Source: Actinomycetota bacterium (GTDB lineage Bacteria > Actinomycetota > Geothermincolia > Geothermincolales > RBG-13-55-18). From it: 38,780 nt of DNA. Positions 15,816 through 25,200 of the stretch are shown piece after piece (position 1 is the stretch's first letter; each line of letters opens with the position of its first letter). The notes beneath the pieces were generated by a model that was given only the letters and a program-made list of their open reading frames with translations, searched no databases and had not been told where the DNA came from. Position numbers and translations under genes: made by a program. Location: the NCBI GenBank assembly GCA_015711955.1, contig JACVJK010000013.1, positions 1 through 38,780 on the forward strand, given 5' to 3'.

Positions 15816-16502
15816 AGGGAACCCGAGGAATCATCTTTGTCTCCTCGCTTCCACCAATACGTCCCGATCGGCTGAGAGGGACAACGTCAACGCCCTTTGT
15901 CGATTGAACGAAAGGTGCCTTAGAGGACGGACATCCCATTCCGACCTTAAGGCTTTCCTTGTGAAAATTCGAGCGTTCTATACCCCTTTCGCCCAGATGC
16001 CCCCGGAAGAAAGGCGTCTGTTCCCCGCCAGATTCTCGCCGGGGATCCGTGAGTTGTCTTCTCGGTCGGTCTCGGAACATGCGTGTGGTCGGGAGATCAC
16101 GACATGTCCATCATGACTTGACCAGATAAGTTATAATAGTAAATAATGTTGCATGATGTAATCAGCTTGATTGATTTGGTACAAAAACTATTTTCGTAGT
16201 GTGGAGCCATCTTCATCCCGTGGGGGGTCACCATTCCTGGACGGTGTTTTGAGAGAGGTGCCGATGATATGTGCTGTTGAATTCGACTTGGGGCTCGCCA
16301 AGGGATTGGGTGATTAGCGAGATATGGCAAACATGGCGAAACTTGTTTCCCTTCACCTAATCCATTAACTTTAAGCAAGAAGCGAAGGAAAAACCGTATA
16401 TGGGAGCAAGATCCCGGTATAAAGGCCTGCGCGACCAACTTTGTCGGGGCGTTTTTCCGTATGCGACGTGGAGATGGAAGGTCAGGACGGAAGGGATACC
16501 AG
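15816..16502. other. Intergenic stretch upstream of leuS
   Basis: About 690 bases. A short AT-rich island at 16110-16200 holds promoter-like elements. I see no T-box (no TGGNACCGCG-type antiterminator) and no gene. Confidence 0.5.
16118..16147 (+). promoter_or_regulatory. Putative leuS promoter within an inverted repeat
   Basis: TTGACC (16118-16123) is followed after 18 bases by AATAAT (16142-16147); a TATAAT also lies at 16132-16137 but at wrong spacing for this -35. The elements are bracketed by catcatg (16109-16115) and catgatg (16152-16158), an inverted pair. The leader to leuS would be about 350 bases. Confidence 0.45.
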
Positions 16503-18977
16503 ATGGAGGAGAGATACGACCCCTCGAAGATAGAGCAGAAGTGGCGTCATCGTTGGGAGGAGACGGGCATATATCGCACCGTCGAGGGCGAGGGCGAGAA
16601 GAAGTACATCTTGGTCATGTTTCCATACCCATCGGGTCCCGCCCATATGGGGCACGTGGCCAACTATAACCTGGGCGACGTTTTGGCGCGCTACTACCGT
16701 AGGAAGGGATATAACGTACTCCATCCCATGGGTTGGGACGCCTTCGGGCTGCCGGCGGAGAACGCGGCCATCAAATCCGGAGTGCACCCCGCTCGCTACA
16801 CCCACACCAACATAGGGCTGCTCAAGGAAGGCCTCCAGCGGTTGGGATACTCCTACGATTGGGATCGCGAGATTTCCACTTGCTCCCCGGAATATTACCG
16901 CTGGACCCAGTGGTTCTTCCTTAAGTTCTACGAGCGGGGACTGGCCTACAAGGCGCTCGCCAGGGCCAATTGGTGTCCCTCCTGCCGCACCGTGCTGGCC
17001 AACGAACAGGTGGTGGACGGTAAGTGCGAGCGCTGCGAGACCTTGGTTGAGAAAAAGCTCCTAAACCAGTGGTTTTTCCGCATCACCGCCTACGCGGACA
17101 GGCTACTGGAGGATATGAGGTTGCTCTCCGGATGGCCGGAAAGCGTCCTGGTGATGCAGCGCAACTGGATAGGCCGTTCCGAGGGCTGCGAGGTGATCTT
17201 CCGCATCAAAGAGACCGGACACGAGGTACCCATCTTCACCACCAGGCCGGACACCCTCTGGGGAGTGACCTTCTTTCTTTTGGCCCCGGAGCACCCGCTG
17301 GTGGACGAGCTCACCCGCGGCACGCCTTATGAAAAGGAAGTGGAGTCCTTTCGCCAGCGTCTCAGGGGCGTGTCCGACATCGAGAGGACCTCGTTGGAAG
17401 CGGAAAAGGACGGGGTCTTCCTAGGGGTTCACGCGGTGAACCCGGTGAACGGGGAAGAGGTGCCGGTGTGGACCGCCAACTTCGTGCTGATGGAATACGG
17501 GACTGGGGCGGTGATGGCGGTACCGGCCCATGACCAGAGGGATTTCGAGTTCGCCCGCAAGTTCGGCCTTCCCATTCGGGTGGTCATACAAACCCCCGAG
17601 CGTGACCTGGACCCCGATACCATGGAGGCTGCCTACGTGGAACCTGGGATCATGGTGGACTCCGGGCCATTTGAGGGCTTGGACAGCGAGGAGGGACGGA
17701 TCAAGGAGGTCCCCGATTTCTTGGAGCGCATGGGATACGGCCGCCGGGCGGTGAACTACCGCTTGAGGGATTGGCTCATCTCCCGCCAGAGGTATTGGGG
17801 CGTGCCCATTCCCATCATCTACTGTGACCGCTGCGGGATGGTGCCGGTGCCAGAGGAGGATCTGCCGGTGCTCCTCCCGGAGGACGTGGAGTTCGTTTTC
17901 GAGGGACCGTCTCCCCTGGAGCGATCGGAGGAGTTCCGCAAGACCTCCTGTCCTCGCTGCGGGGGGCCAGCGGAGAGGGAGACGGATACCATGGACACCT
18001 TCGTGGACTCATCCTGGTACTATCTTCGTTACGCAAGTCCCCGGGAAGAAACCGCACCTTTCAATGCCGAGAAGGTTCGTTACTGGCTTCCGGTGGACCA
18101 GTACATAGGAGGCATCGAACACGCCATCCTGCATTTGCTCTATTCAAGGTTCTTCACCAAAGTGCTCATGGATATGGGTTTGGTGGATTTCCCCGAACCT
18201 TTCACCAACCTCCTTTGTCAAGGGATGGTGGTGATGGGCGGGGCCAAGATGAGCAAGTCCAAAGGGAACATAATCACTCCCGAGCAGTTCATCGACACCT
18301 ATGGAGCCGACACTCTCAGGCTCTTCATCCTGTTCTTGGGCCCACCCGAGGCGGACAAGGAGTGGAACGACGCGGGCATTGAAGGAGCCCACCGGTTTCT
18401 TCACCGGGTATGGAGGTTGGTGCACAGGTATCTGGAAGTTCTCACCTTCAAGACCCAACCGATACCCGAGGAATCCCAGACGCTCAAGGAGCTAAGCCAT
18501 CTCACTCACAAGACCATAAAGAAAGTCACTGAGGACATCGAGCGATTCGCTTTCAACACCGCCATTGCTGCCATAATGGAGTTCACCAATGGACTAAATC
18601 GGATAATGGAGGCAGCTCCCGACGCCTTCAACACGTATGAGGGTCACGAGTCCATTAAGGCTCTGGTCCTCCTGCTGGCTCCCTTCGCTCCTTTCATTGC
18701 CGAGGAGCTATGGGAGGAGTTGGGGGGCGAATACAGCGTTCATCAGCAGCCGTGGCCGGATTATGACCCAGAATTGGCCAAATCCGAAAGGATAACCCTG
18801 GTGGCTCAGGTCAACGGCAAGGTCAGAGACCGCATCGAGGTGGACGCCGACATCACGGAAGAGGAGATGCGAGAGGTGGCTCTCAGATCCCCGAAGGTAC
18901 AGCGTTTCATTGAAGGCAAGGAAGTACGAAAAGTGGTGGTGGTTCCCGGCAAGCTGGTGAACATAGTGGTCGCTTGA
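16503..18977 (+). CDS. leuS: Leucine--tRNA ligase
   Basis: The 824-residue class I synthetase charges tRNA-Leu. The HIGH-type motif is PSGPAHMGH (His48-His51) and the KMSKS motif starts near residue 582. The zinc-binding segment [13 protein letters not shown]...KCERC is intact. The CP1 editing domain shows TTRPDTL and [19 protein letters not shown], so it should clear mischarged tRNA. The C-terminal domain ends with VNGKVRD...[13 protein letters not shown]. Length fits bacterial LeuRS. The ATG at 16503 has GGAAGG about 8 bases ahead; an in-frame ATG at 16461 lacks a site and would add 14 atypical residues. Confidence 0.97.
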   Translation: MEERYDPSKIEQKWRHRWEETGIYRTVEGEGEKKYILVMFPYPSGPAHMGHVANYNLGDVLARYYRRKGYNVLHPMGWDAFGLPAENAAIKSGVHPARYTHTNIGLLKEGLQRLGYSYDWDREISTCSPEYYRWTQWFFLKFYERGLAYKALARANWCPSCRTVLANEQVVDGKCERCETLVEKKLLNQWFFRITAYADRLLEDMRLLSGWPESVLVMQRNWIGRSEGCEVIFRIKETGHEVPIFTTRPDTLWGVTFFLLAPEHPLVDELTRGTPYEKEVESFRQRLRGVSDIERTSLEAEKDGVFLGVHAVNPVNGEEVPVWTANFVLMEYGTGAVMAVPAHDQRDFEFARKFGLPIRVVIQTPERDLDPDTMEAAYVEPGIMVDSGPFEGLDSEEGRIKEVPDFLERMGYGRRAVNYRLRDWLISRQRYWGVPIPIIYCDRCGMVPVPEEDLPVLLPEDVEFVFEGPSPLERSEEFRKTSCPRCGGPAERETDTMDTFVDSSWYYLRYASPREETAPFNAEKVRYWLPVDQYIGGIEHAILHLLYSRFFTKVLMDMGLVDFPEPFTNLLCQGMVVMGGAKMSKSKGNIITPEQFIDTYGADTLRLFILFLGPPEADKEWNDAGIEGAHRFLHRVWRLVHRYLEVLTFKTQPIPEESQTLKELSHLTHKTIKKVTEDIERFAFNTAIAAIMEFTNGLNRIMEAAPDAFNTYEGHESIKALVLLLAPFAPFIAEELWEELGGEYSVHQQPWPDYDPELAKSERITLVAQVNGKVRDRIEVDADITEEEMREVALRSPKVQRFIEGKEVRKVVVVPGKLVNIVVA

Positions 18978-19388
18978 AATCGTCATCCTGGCTTCTGACG
19001 GGCAGATCTGGGTTTTGATTTAGGTTCTCAGACGATCATCTACGGGACCTGAGAGGCCCATATCGCTTGAGGGCAAGGCTTCCTTCAGGGTGCCTCCACC
19101 TCAGGGCTCTTTCACTGGGCAGCGCTTCCTTGGCTGAGACCCTCGGAAAACCGAGGCGAGGTCGGCCTTCCTTTGTTAATCGAACTACTCGCGGGACGGA
19201 ACCTTTTGGGGCAGCAGCTTCCCCCCCCACTTTGTTGAAAACCCTTGGTAGTTCGAGACGATTACGCAATTTTGGATTCCAAAAATTACCTGCTATATTC
19301 CCGGCCCGCGGTCGAGAAGGGCAAGTTGCAGATACGCGTGTGGAATGGGTGACACCGAAAGAACCATTTAGTTGACGGGACGGGTGAG
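18978..19388. other. Gap between leuS and comEA
   Basis: 411 bases without a gene. A perfect small hairpin (cctcgg aaaa ccgagg, 19141-19156) occurs but has no T run behind it. A promoter-like site at its end is listed separately. Confidence 0.5.
19272..19299 (+). promoter_or_regulatory. Putative extended -10 promoter for comEA-comEC
   Basis: TGCTATATT (TG at 19291, TATATT at 19294-19299) makes an extended -10; TTGGAT at 19272-19277 lies 16 bases ahead (weak -35). It is placed 90 bases before comEA. Confidence 0.45.
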
Positions 19389-19982
19389 GTGAACAGGAAG
19401 ATGATGGGAATATTCGATGAGCTCGGGGGAAAATGGAGATCCCTTCCTCGTTGGAAACAGGCGGCCGCACTGCTCTTGGCGCTTTTGGTGGGCGTGGCAG
19501 GTTACTTTCTGCTACGAGATCCTGGCGATCGCAAGGTGGAGGTCGTCGCTGCGGAAAATGAGGATCTATCCCGGCCGGAGGAGCTCGTGGTTTATGTCGC
19601 AGGGGCGGTGAACAGGCCGGGTATTCAGCGCCTTCCTGCCGGAAGCCGGATAGCCGACGCCATAGAGGGAGCCGGAGGGCCTACGGGGGAGGCGGATCTG
19701 GAAGGGCTCAATCTAGCCCAAAGGCTGAGCGATGGGATGAGGATCCACGTGCCCCGGCGAGGTCAGCCTCCTAACGGGGCGCCTTCGACGGGAAAGGTGA
19801 ACATCAACACCGCCTCCGCCGCAGAGCTGGAGAAGCTCCCAGGGATCGGACCTACCCTGGCGCAGCGAATAGTTGAATACCGCGAGAAAAACGGTCCTTT
19901 TCGCAAGGTGGAGGACCTCAGGAAAGTGAAGGGGATAGGGGAAAGGAAGTTCCGGGAGCTGCGGGAACGGGTGGAGGTGTGA
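19389..19982 (+). CDS. comEA: ComEA-type DNA-binding competence protein
   Basis: The 197-residue protein has one membrane anchor (about 24-42), an SLBB domain (about 66-122, [11 protein letters not shown] start), a short linker, and a double helix-hairpin-helix domain (about 137-197; [18 protein letters not shown], then VKGIGERKF). This is the complete ComEA layout: it binds incoming double-stranded DNA at the outer face of the membrane and passes it to ComEC, whose gene follows 83 bases later. A GTG at 19389 gives the length stated; an ATG at 19401 with GAGGTGA eight bases ahead is an equally good start and changes only four residues. Confidence 0.93.
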   Translation: MNRKMMGIFDELGGKWRSLPRWKQAAALLLALLVGVAGYFLLRDPGDRKVEVVAAENEDLSRPEELVVYVAGAVNRPGIQRLPAGSRIADAIEGAGGPTGEADLEGLNLAQRLSDGMRIHVPRRGQPPNGAPSTGKVNINTASAAELEKLPGIGPTLAQRIVEYREKNGPFRKVEDLRKVKGIGERKFRELRERVEV

Positions 19983-20065
19983 GGGAACCTACCGTGCCGT
20001 GGCCCCCCCGGACGGAATCCAAGGGCGCCTGGTCGGGTAGAGGCAATATGTAATTTTCTGGTAAT

Positions 20066-22402
20066 ATGGACAAAACCCTGATATACCGTATGCGCCTGCT
20101 TTTTCTCGGAGCCTGCTCTGCTGCCGGGGCCGTTTTGGGGCTAACGGGACCTAAAACCTGGGCCTTGGGCTTCACTATCACCGCATTGTCCCTCGCCGCC
20201 TGCTCGCTGGCCATGAATGGAGGCGCCAAAAAGGCCCTGATGTTCCCCTTGCTCTTTTTCGTGCTGGGGCTTGGGGTCGGGATGAGGGAGTCATCCCGGT
20301 ACAGGGACCGGGAGGGAAGGGAAGAGGAAGTCGCTGTCACGGTGAGCGTGGAGGCGGAAAGGCGGGGCGAAGGCGGTTTTTACCAGCTGATCGCGGTGGA
20401 AAGAGTCTTGCGGGGAGAGCTGCCCCGTAAGGGTGACTTGTATCTACTCCGCCTCGGCGCGGGGATGGAGGAGGGCGGAGGGGAAGAAGGCCAAAACTGC
20501 CAGCAGTTCCCCCGCTGGGGCGAGAAGGTGATGGTAAGTGGGCGTCTCCGTATCTTTTCCCGGGTGGAAGGCGAGGTGGCAGGCACTCTTTGGGCCCAGG
20601 AGTACCGTCGCCTTGGCGTTGTATCGGGAATCTTTCGCCGGGGCGCCGCGGCCCTGCGGTGGTCAATTCTGGAAGGAGGTAGGGATGCGGGAAGCGAAGA
20701 GGCGCTGATACGAAGCATGGCACTGGGGGACTATCGTCTTTTGGGGCCAGGAGCGCAGAGGGATCTGCGCCTTTCGGGCCTTCTTCACCTTTGTGCTGCC
20801 TCGGGTTTCCACGTGGCCACCCTCACTGCCCTATTGGCATGGACTGCGGCACGTTTGGGAGTGGGAAAGAGGTTTTCGCTCCTGTTGGCCCTTCCCGGTG
20901 CCTACCTGTTCTCCCTGGCCGCGGGTTCCACCCCGTCGGTGAGGAGGGCTTTGACCATGGCGTGCTTATCGGCGGTGGCGTATGTGGTGGGGAGGAGGCC
21001 TGACCCGGTATCGGCCCTCGGTGGGGCGTTTGTCGCAGGGATTTTAATCTCCCCCAGGTCGGTGTTTTCCACTGGGTTTCAGCTCTCCTTTTCCGCGGCC
21101 GCGGGAATGGTGATCCTCTTCCCGGTCTTGAAGGGCCGCTGGTGTGGCAGATGGCCCCGGGCTTTGGAGCCCGCCCTGGTTTCGGTTGCCGCGCAGATGG
21201 CTGTGGCACCGGTCATGCTTTTCCGTTTTGGCGAACTTCCCATCGTGGCCCCCTTAAGTAACGCCCTGGCCATGCCTCTGGCGCCTTTAATCCTCCTGCC
21301 TACCCTAATCGGAGGGTTTGCGGGGATACTTTGTCCGCCCTTGGCCGACCTCGGATTTCTGTTGGCCGAACCGTTTGCCAGATTATTCCTCACAATAGCC
21401 CGGGTTTTCGCGTCAGTGGGAGATCGCATTAACGCACCCCTCCATCTTCCCCCGTGGGGGATATTCGCTCTCTGCCTTCTCCTTCTGGCCTTCTGCGTGT
21501 TTCGAGGCAGGGCCGGTAGGTGGGCTGGTCGGGGCGTGGTGATGGTGCTGCTTTTGGCCTTGTCGGGGAACATTCCCGTCGCGTGGGGACCATGGGGAAG
21601 CGAGAAGCCTTCCGTGGTCTTTTTCGACGTGGGACAAGGCGATTCAGCGCTCTTGGTGGGACCTGGAGGGGAGAGGGTTTTGGTGGATGGGGGCGCCGAC
21701 ATCCAGCTGGTGAAAAGGAAACTAAAGGCGCGGGGGATAAGGCATCTGGACGCCGTGCTCTATTCCCACGGAGACCGGGATCACGTGGGGGGCTTGGTCG
21801 AGATCCTGGGGGAATTGAACGTGGGACTGCTTTTCCGACCATCTTGCGCGCCGGATGGAGGATGGGAGGGGAAGGTTTTGGAAATGGCGGCGGTAAAGGG
21901 CGTACCGGTGGCCGAACTGGGAGGTGGGGAGAGGGTGGTGGTGGGCAAACTCGCCTTTCGAGTAGTGGGGGGGCCCGCGCTCTTGGCGAGGAGCGAGGCT
22001 CTCGGGGAGGGAGCTGAGGGTAGCACAAAAAACGAGGGGAGCTTGGTGCTCCGCATGGAAATGGAAGGCGTTGCCTTTCTCTTCACCGGCGATATTGAGG
22101 AGGTGGGACAGGGAAGCCTTCTCGCTACCGGCGCGCAGGTCAGGGCGGAGGTGCTGAAGGTTCCCCATCACGGCGGCTACGCGGCCAACACGGACCTTTT
22201 TCTCGAGGCGGTAAGACCGAAGGTGGCGGTGATCAGCGTGAAGAGCCCCAACGAATACGGTCATCCGGCTGCCAAGACTTTGGAGAAGCTCAGCAGGATG
22301 GGATGCGTCGTGTTTCGCACCGATCATTCGGGGGATATAGTGGTAAAGGTCAGGGAGGGGAAGATGATAGTCCGCGAGGAAAGGCCTTCCCTCAGGAACT
22401 GA
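20066..22402 (+). CDS. comEC: ComEC/Rec2-family DNA uptake channel protein
   Basis: The 778-residue membrane protein starts with two hydrophobic helices, followed by an OB-like region (about 80-190). The Competence domain (about 225-500) carries GLLHLCAASGFHVATL-type sequence and many membrane helices. The C-terminal metallo-beta-lactamase domain (about 510-770) has FFDVGQGDSALL and the metal motif SHGDRDHVGG (His568, Asp570, Asp572, His573), as in ComECs proposed to degrade one DNA strand. An upstream in-frame TAA rules out an earlier start; no clear ribosome binding site precedes the ATG, so an ATG at codon 13 is possible. Together with comEA it suggests the cell can import DNA; pilus genes are not in this window. 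Confidence 0.94.
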   Translation: MDKTLIYRMRLLFLGACSAAGAVLGLTGPKTWALGFTITALSLAACSLAMNGGAKKALMFPLLFFVLGLGVGMRESSRYRDREGREEEVAVTVSVEAERRGEGGFYQLIAVERVLRGELPRKGDLYLLRLGAGMEEGGGEEGQNCQQFPRWGEKVMVSGRLRIFSRVEGEVAGTLWAQEYRRLGVVSGIFRRGAAALRWSILEGGRDAGSEEALIRSMALGDYRLLGPGAQRDLRLSGLLHLCAASGFHVATLTALLAWTAARLGVGKRFSLLLALPGAYLFSLAAGSTPSVRRALTMACLSAVAYVVGRRPDPVSALGGAFVAGILISPRSVFSTGFQLSFSAAAGMVILFPVLKGRWCGRWPRALEPALVSVAAQMAVAPVMLFRFGELPIVAPLSNALAMPLAPLILLPTLIGGFAGILCPPLADLGFLLAEPFARLFLTIARVFASVGDRINAPLHLPPWGIFALCLLLLAFCVFRGRAGRWAGRGVVMVLLLALSGNIPVAWGPWGSEKPSVVFFDVGQGDSALLVGPGGERVLVDGGADIQLVKRKLKARGIRHLDAVLYSHGDRDHVGGLVEILGELNVGLLFRPSCAPDGGWEGKVLEMAAVKGVPVAELGGGERVVVGKLAFRVVGGPALLARSEALGEGAEGSTKNEGSLVLRMEMEGVAFLFTGDIEEVGQGSLLATGAQVRAEVLKVPHHGGYAANTDLFLEAVRPKVAVISVKSPNEYGHPAAKTLEKLSRMGCVVFRTDHSGDIVVKVREGKMIVREERPSLRN

Positions 22403-22666
22403 ACTGCCAGGCTTAAGTGGATGGTCCCGGAACCGTTTAATTGGCGGTTGGGAATAAACGAGGGAGGCATCCGTTAAAGAGGAGTAACGGTTGCTTACGG
22501 TTACCGTCGTGAGAAAGAGGTCGGGCGAGGGCATGGGACCAGCGGGAGCGGGAAGAGCTTGGGAGTTGGCTCCCGCCCAGGTCGGCCATGGGTTCCATCG
22601 CAACGGCGATAGGGACCTTATTGGATAAGACCCTGGACCTCCCTTACGGGATTGGAGGTGGGGGCA

Positions 22667-23647
22667 TTGAGGTCTAGAGTGTTCCTGCTATACGGCGACC
22701 AACCCCTCCTTCTCGAAGAAGAGCTGGAGAGATTGAAGAAATCATGGGCCAGAAGAGGAGATCTTTCCCTCAACCTCCAGGTGTTTGAGGCCGGGGAAAC
22801 GCCCCTTTCCGAGGTCCTGGAGGCAGCGGATGTGCTTCCCTTCGGGTCGGAAAGGAGGTACCTGGTGATCAGGAATGCCCAGGCGCTCTCTCCCTCGGAG
22901 GTAAAACTTCTGGAAAGGTATTTGGATGCTCCGGCGGAGGCAGCGGTCTTGGTTTTCGTGGCGGAAGGCTTGAAAGAGGGATACCCATTGCTGCGGGCCT
23001 TCCAATCCCGGGGCCTGGCGAGGAAGGTGGAGCGGAGCAAGGACAAGATACCCTTGTGGGTGAAGGAGAGGTTCGCCGAAAGGGGCCTAAAGGTGGACGG
23101 AAGGGCTGCGGTCTACATGGCGGAAGCCTTGGGAAACGATTTGAAAGCGCTGGAGATGGCAGTGGAGAAGGTGGTCCAATACCACCAAGGGAAAGAGTCA
23201 GTGGGCCTGGAGGAAGTGGTAGACCTGGTGACCCCCCAAGAGGACTTTCAGGTCTTTGAGATCGTGGAGAGGGTGGGAGTGGGGGACGCTGATGGAAGCT
23301 TGCGGGTCTTGCGAAAGTGGGTGGCCAAGGGGGGGAACGCCAATCATCTCCTGAGAAGCCTGACTCTCCACTTCCGTCAGCTTTTGCTTTATCACGCGCT
23401 GTCCAAGGAAGGACACACCGATGCGGAGATAATCAGGCAAATGGAACTGGGCAGGCAAGCCTGGAGGCTGGATAGACACATCCGCAGACACGCCTCTTTA
23501 TGGGACGGGGAGGCAACGGCGCGGGCCCTTTTTCATCTGGCCTCCACGGAGGCGGACCTCAAGACGGGCAGGCTGGATGAGAAGACCGCCGCTGAGTTCG
23601 CGGTGATGGGGTTGTTGAGCCTCAGACACCGGAGGAAAAGGGCGTAA
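22667..23647 (+). CDS. holA: DNA polymerase III delta subunit
   Basis: About 326 residues. HolA opens the beta clamp within the clamp loader. The N-terminus shows VFLLYGDQPLLLEEEL, the typical Gly/Asp start of the family, then VLEAADVLPFGSERRYLVIRNA. The C-terminal region (about 215-326) is the helical collar domain with ANHLLRSLTLHFRQLLLYHAL. The TTG at 22667 has GGAGG eight bases ahead; TTG 22652 and GTG 22658 lie in frame but overlap that site. It follows comEC, the order commonly found in Gram-positive bacteria; rpsT, its frequent neighbour, is absent and replaced by the arginine cluster. Confidence 0.9.
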   Translation: MRSRVFLLYGDQPLLLEEELERLKKSWARRGDLSLNLQVFEAGETPLSEVLEAADVLPFGSERRYLVIRNAQALSPSEVKLLERYLDAPAEAAVLVFVAEGLKEGYPLLRAFQSRGLARKVERSKDKIPLWVKERFAERGLKVDGRAAVYMAEALGNDLKALEMAVEKVVQYHQGKESVGLEEVVDLVTPQEDFQVFEIVERVGVGDADGSLRVLRKWVAKGGNANHLLRSLTLHFRQLLLYHALSKEGHTDAEIIRQMELGRQAWRLDRHIRRHASLWDGEATARALFHLASTEADLKTGRLDEKTAAEFAVMGLLSLRHRRKRA

Positions 23648-23692
23648 GAAGGGAAGGGGATTCCGCGGGACCGGGCGTAGCGATGGGAAATT

Positions 23693-23741
23693 AATGCAAT
23701 ATTTTGCATTCATACTTGCAATAATTGCAATTATATGCATA
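23693..23741. promoter_or_regulatory. ARG-box-like operator pair for ArgR
   Basis: Box 1 is aatgcaatattttgcatt (23693-23710), a perfect dyad with TGCA-N6-TGCA arms and an AT spacer, like 18-base ArgR boxes. Box 2, attgcaattatatgcata (23724-23741), has the same TGCA spacing with imperfect arms. Centres are 31 bases apart. A further TGCA lies between them. ArgR is encoded in the same cluster. Confidence 0.7.
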
Positions 23742-23744
23742 ATT
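23716..23744 (+). promoter_or_regulatory. argC promoter overlapping the ARG boxes
   Basis: TTGCAA (23716-23721), 17 bases, then CATAAT (23739-23744), 5 of 6 matches to the -10 consensus. It lies inside the ARG-box array, so bound ArgR would cover it. argC starts 37 bases further on. Confidence 0.6.
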
Positions 23745-23780
23745 TATCATAGAATGGCATATTGTTTCCCGAGGTGAGCC

Positions 23781-24821
23781 ATGAGATTAAAGGTGGGTAT
23801 CGTGGGTGCCTCCGGTTATACCGGGGCGGAGCTCATGCGGATCCTGGCCCTCCATCCAGAGGTGGAGGTAACTTGGGCCACCGCGCAGACCTATGCTGGT
23901 AAGACGGTGGGGGAGCTTTATCCCCATCTTCGCCCCTTCGCCCAGATGGTTTATCAGCCCTTTGACCCGGATCGGGCGGTAAGCGAGGCGGATGTTTTCA
24001 TGGTGGCCCTCCCCCACGGCGAATCCATGGAGGCGGTGGCTGCCCTGCGGGAAAGGGGCGCCCGGGTGGTGGATCTATCCGCCGATTTCCGCTTCTCCGA
24101 CCCAGCGGTCTACGAGAGATGGTACGGCAGGCCTCACCGTCATCCGGAATTGCTTCGGGAAGCGGTGTACGGGCTTCCCGAGATATTCGGCGCAAAGCTG
24201 AGGGACGCCTCGCTGGTGGCAGGGCCCGGTTGTTATCCCACGGCCGCCATACTGGCCTTGGCACCGCTGCTGTCCGAAGGTCTTTGCCGGGGCGAGGTGG
24301 TGGTGGACGCCAAGTCCGGGGTTTCGGGAGCGGGTCGCAGCCTAAGTTTAGAGACCCATTTTCCCCAGGCGGATGGTAGTGTAAAGCCTTATGGAGTGGG
24401 CGCTCACAGGCACACGCCGGAGATGGAGGAGATGATGGGGCATTTGGCCGGTGGCGCGGGGCCCAAGGTAGTCTTCGTGCCCCACTTGATCCCCATGAGC
24501 AGAGGCATCTTGGCCACCTGTTACGCGTGGCTGGAGAGGCCCATGAGCCAGGACGAGCTGGAGGACCTCTACCGGGACTTCTATAGGCGATGCCCCTTCG
24601 TGGTGGTTCTTCCCCGCGGCTCGTTCCCCCAGACCAAGGACGTTTGCGGCAGCAATTTCTGCCACTTGGGACTCTACTCCGACGGAAAAGGGAGGGTTAT
24701 CTGCGCATCCGCCATCGACAACCTGGTGAAGGGGGCTTCCGGCCAGGCCATACAGTGCCTCAACCTCATGATGGGATGGGAGGAGACCGTGGGGTTGGAG
24801 GTCCTGGGGCTTTTTCCCTGA
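23781..24821 (+). CDS. argC: N-acetyl-gamma-glutamyl-phosphate reductase
   Basis: The 346-residue enzyme reduces N-acetylglutamyl phosphate with NADPH to the semialdehyde, step 3 of arginine synthesis. The nucleotide-binding start is VGIVGASGYTGAELMRIL; the catalytic cysteine is Cys151 in AGPGCYPTAA; VDAKSGVSGAGR and RHTPEM are also conserved. CGSNFCHLG lies near the C-terminus. The ATG has GAGGTGAGCC just ahead. It is the first gene of the cluster, behind the ARG boxes. Confidence 0.97.
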   Translation: MRLKVGIVGASGYTGAELMRILALHPEVEVTWATAQTYAGKTVGELYPHLRPFAQMVYQPFDPDRAVSEADVFMVALPHGESMEAVAALRERGARVVDLSADFRFSDPAVYERWYGRPHRHPELLREAVYGLPEIFGAKLRDASLVAGPGCYPTAAILALAPLLSEGLCRGEVVVDAKSGVSGAGRSLSLETHFPQADGSVKPYGVGAHRHTPEMEEMMGHLAGGAGPKVVFVPHLIPMSRGILATCYAWLERPMSQDELEDLYRDFYRRCPFVVVLPRGSFPQTKDVCGSNFCHLGLYSDGKGRVICASAIDNLVKGASGQAIQCLNLMMGWEETVGLEVLGLFP

Positions 24822-25200
24822 TACCCCTGGCCTGGAGCAGGGTTTTGACCTGACTTTCGCCCGAACGGCGACAAGAGCCTTTTTCGGTGCTTCTTGGGGG
24901 AGAGGATGCGGAGTTTTCGATGGATTGTGATCGGGCGACCCGGAGCGAGGAGGAGCAATGTATTGGCCGGCGTGGGCTTTTCAGGCATGAGGTGGCATGT
25001 CGCCCTTTTTCCAGGGCGATGTGGTGCCGAACCTGACCAGGTCACGCAAGGAGCCACCCAACTGCGGGATAAGGTTGGGACTGATGGGGACGGATGGGAG
25101 TGAGCGGTGGAGAAGGGCGGGCGCCCGGAGATCCGAGAAGCGCTCACCTTGGCAGTGACGGTTAAAGCGTGCATGACCGAAGGAGAGGGAGACGACGAAG
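24822..25200. other. argC-argJ gap with hairpin
   Basis: 379 bases without a gene. A stable hairpin lies at 24994-25028 (listed separately). Confidence 0.5.
24994..25028 (+). promoter_or_regulatory. Strong RNA hairpin in the argC-argJ gap
   Basis: The arms tcgccct (25000-25006) and agggcga (25013-25019) pair perfectly around a 6-base loop. Pairing extends outward through two G-U pairs, A-U and C-G, and after a bulge to ggc/gcc. No T run follows, so it is not a classic terminator; it may be a processing or stability element. Confidence 0.5.

Noticed and set aside
16138-16502. T-box riboswitch upstream of leuS
   Set aside because: No antiterminator consensus (TGGNACCGCG) or terminator could be found.
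19141-19156. Terminator after leuS
   Set aside because: A perfect 6-bp stem with an AAAA loop exists but no T run follows and it lies 160 bases past the stop.
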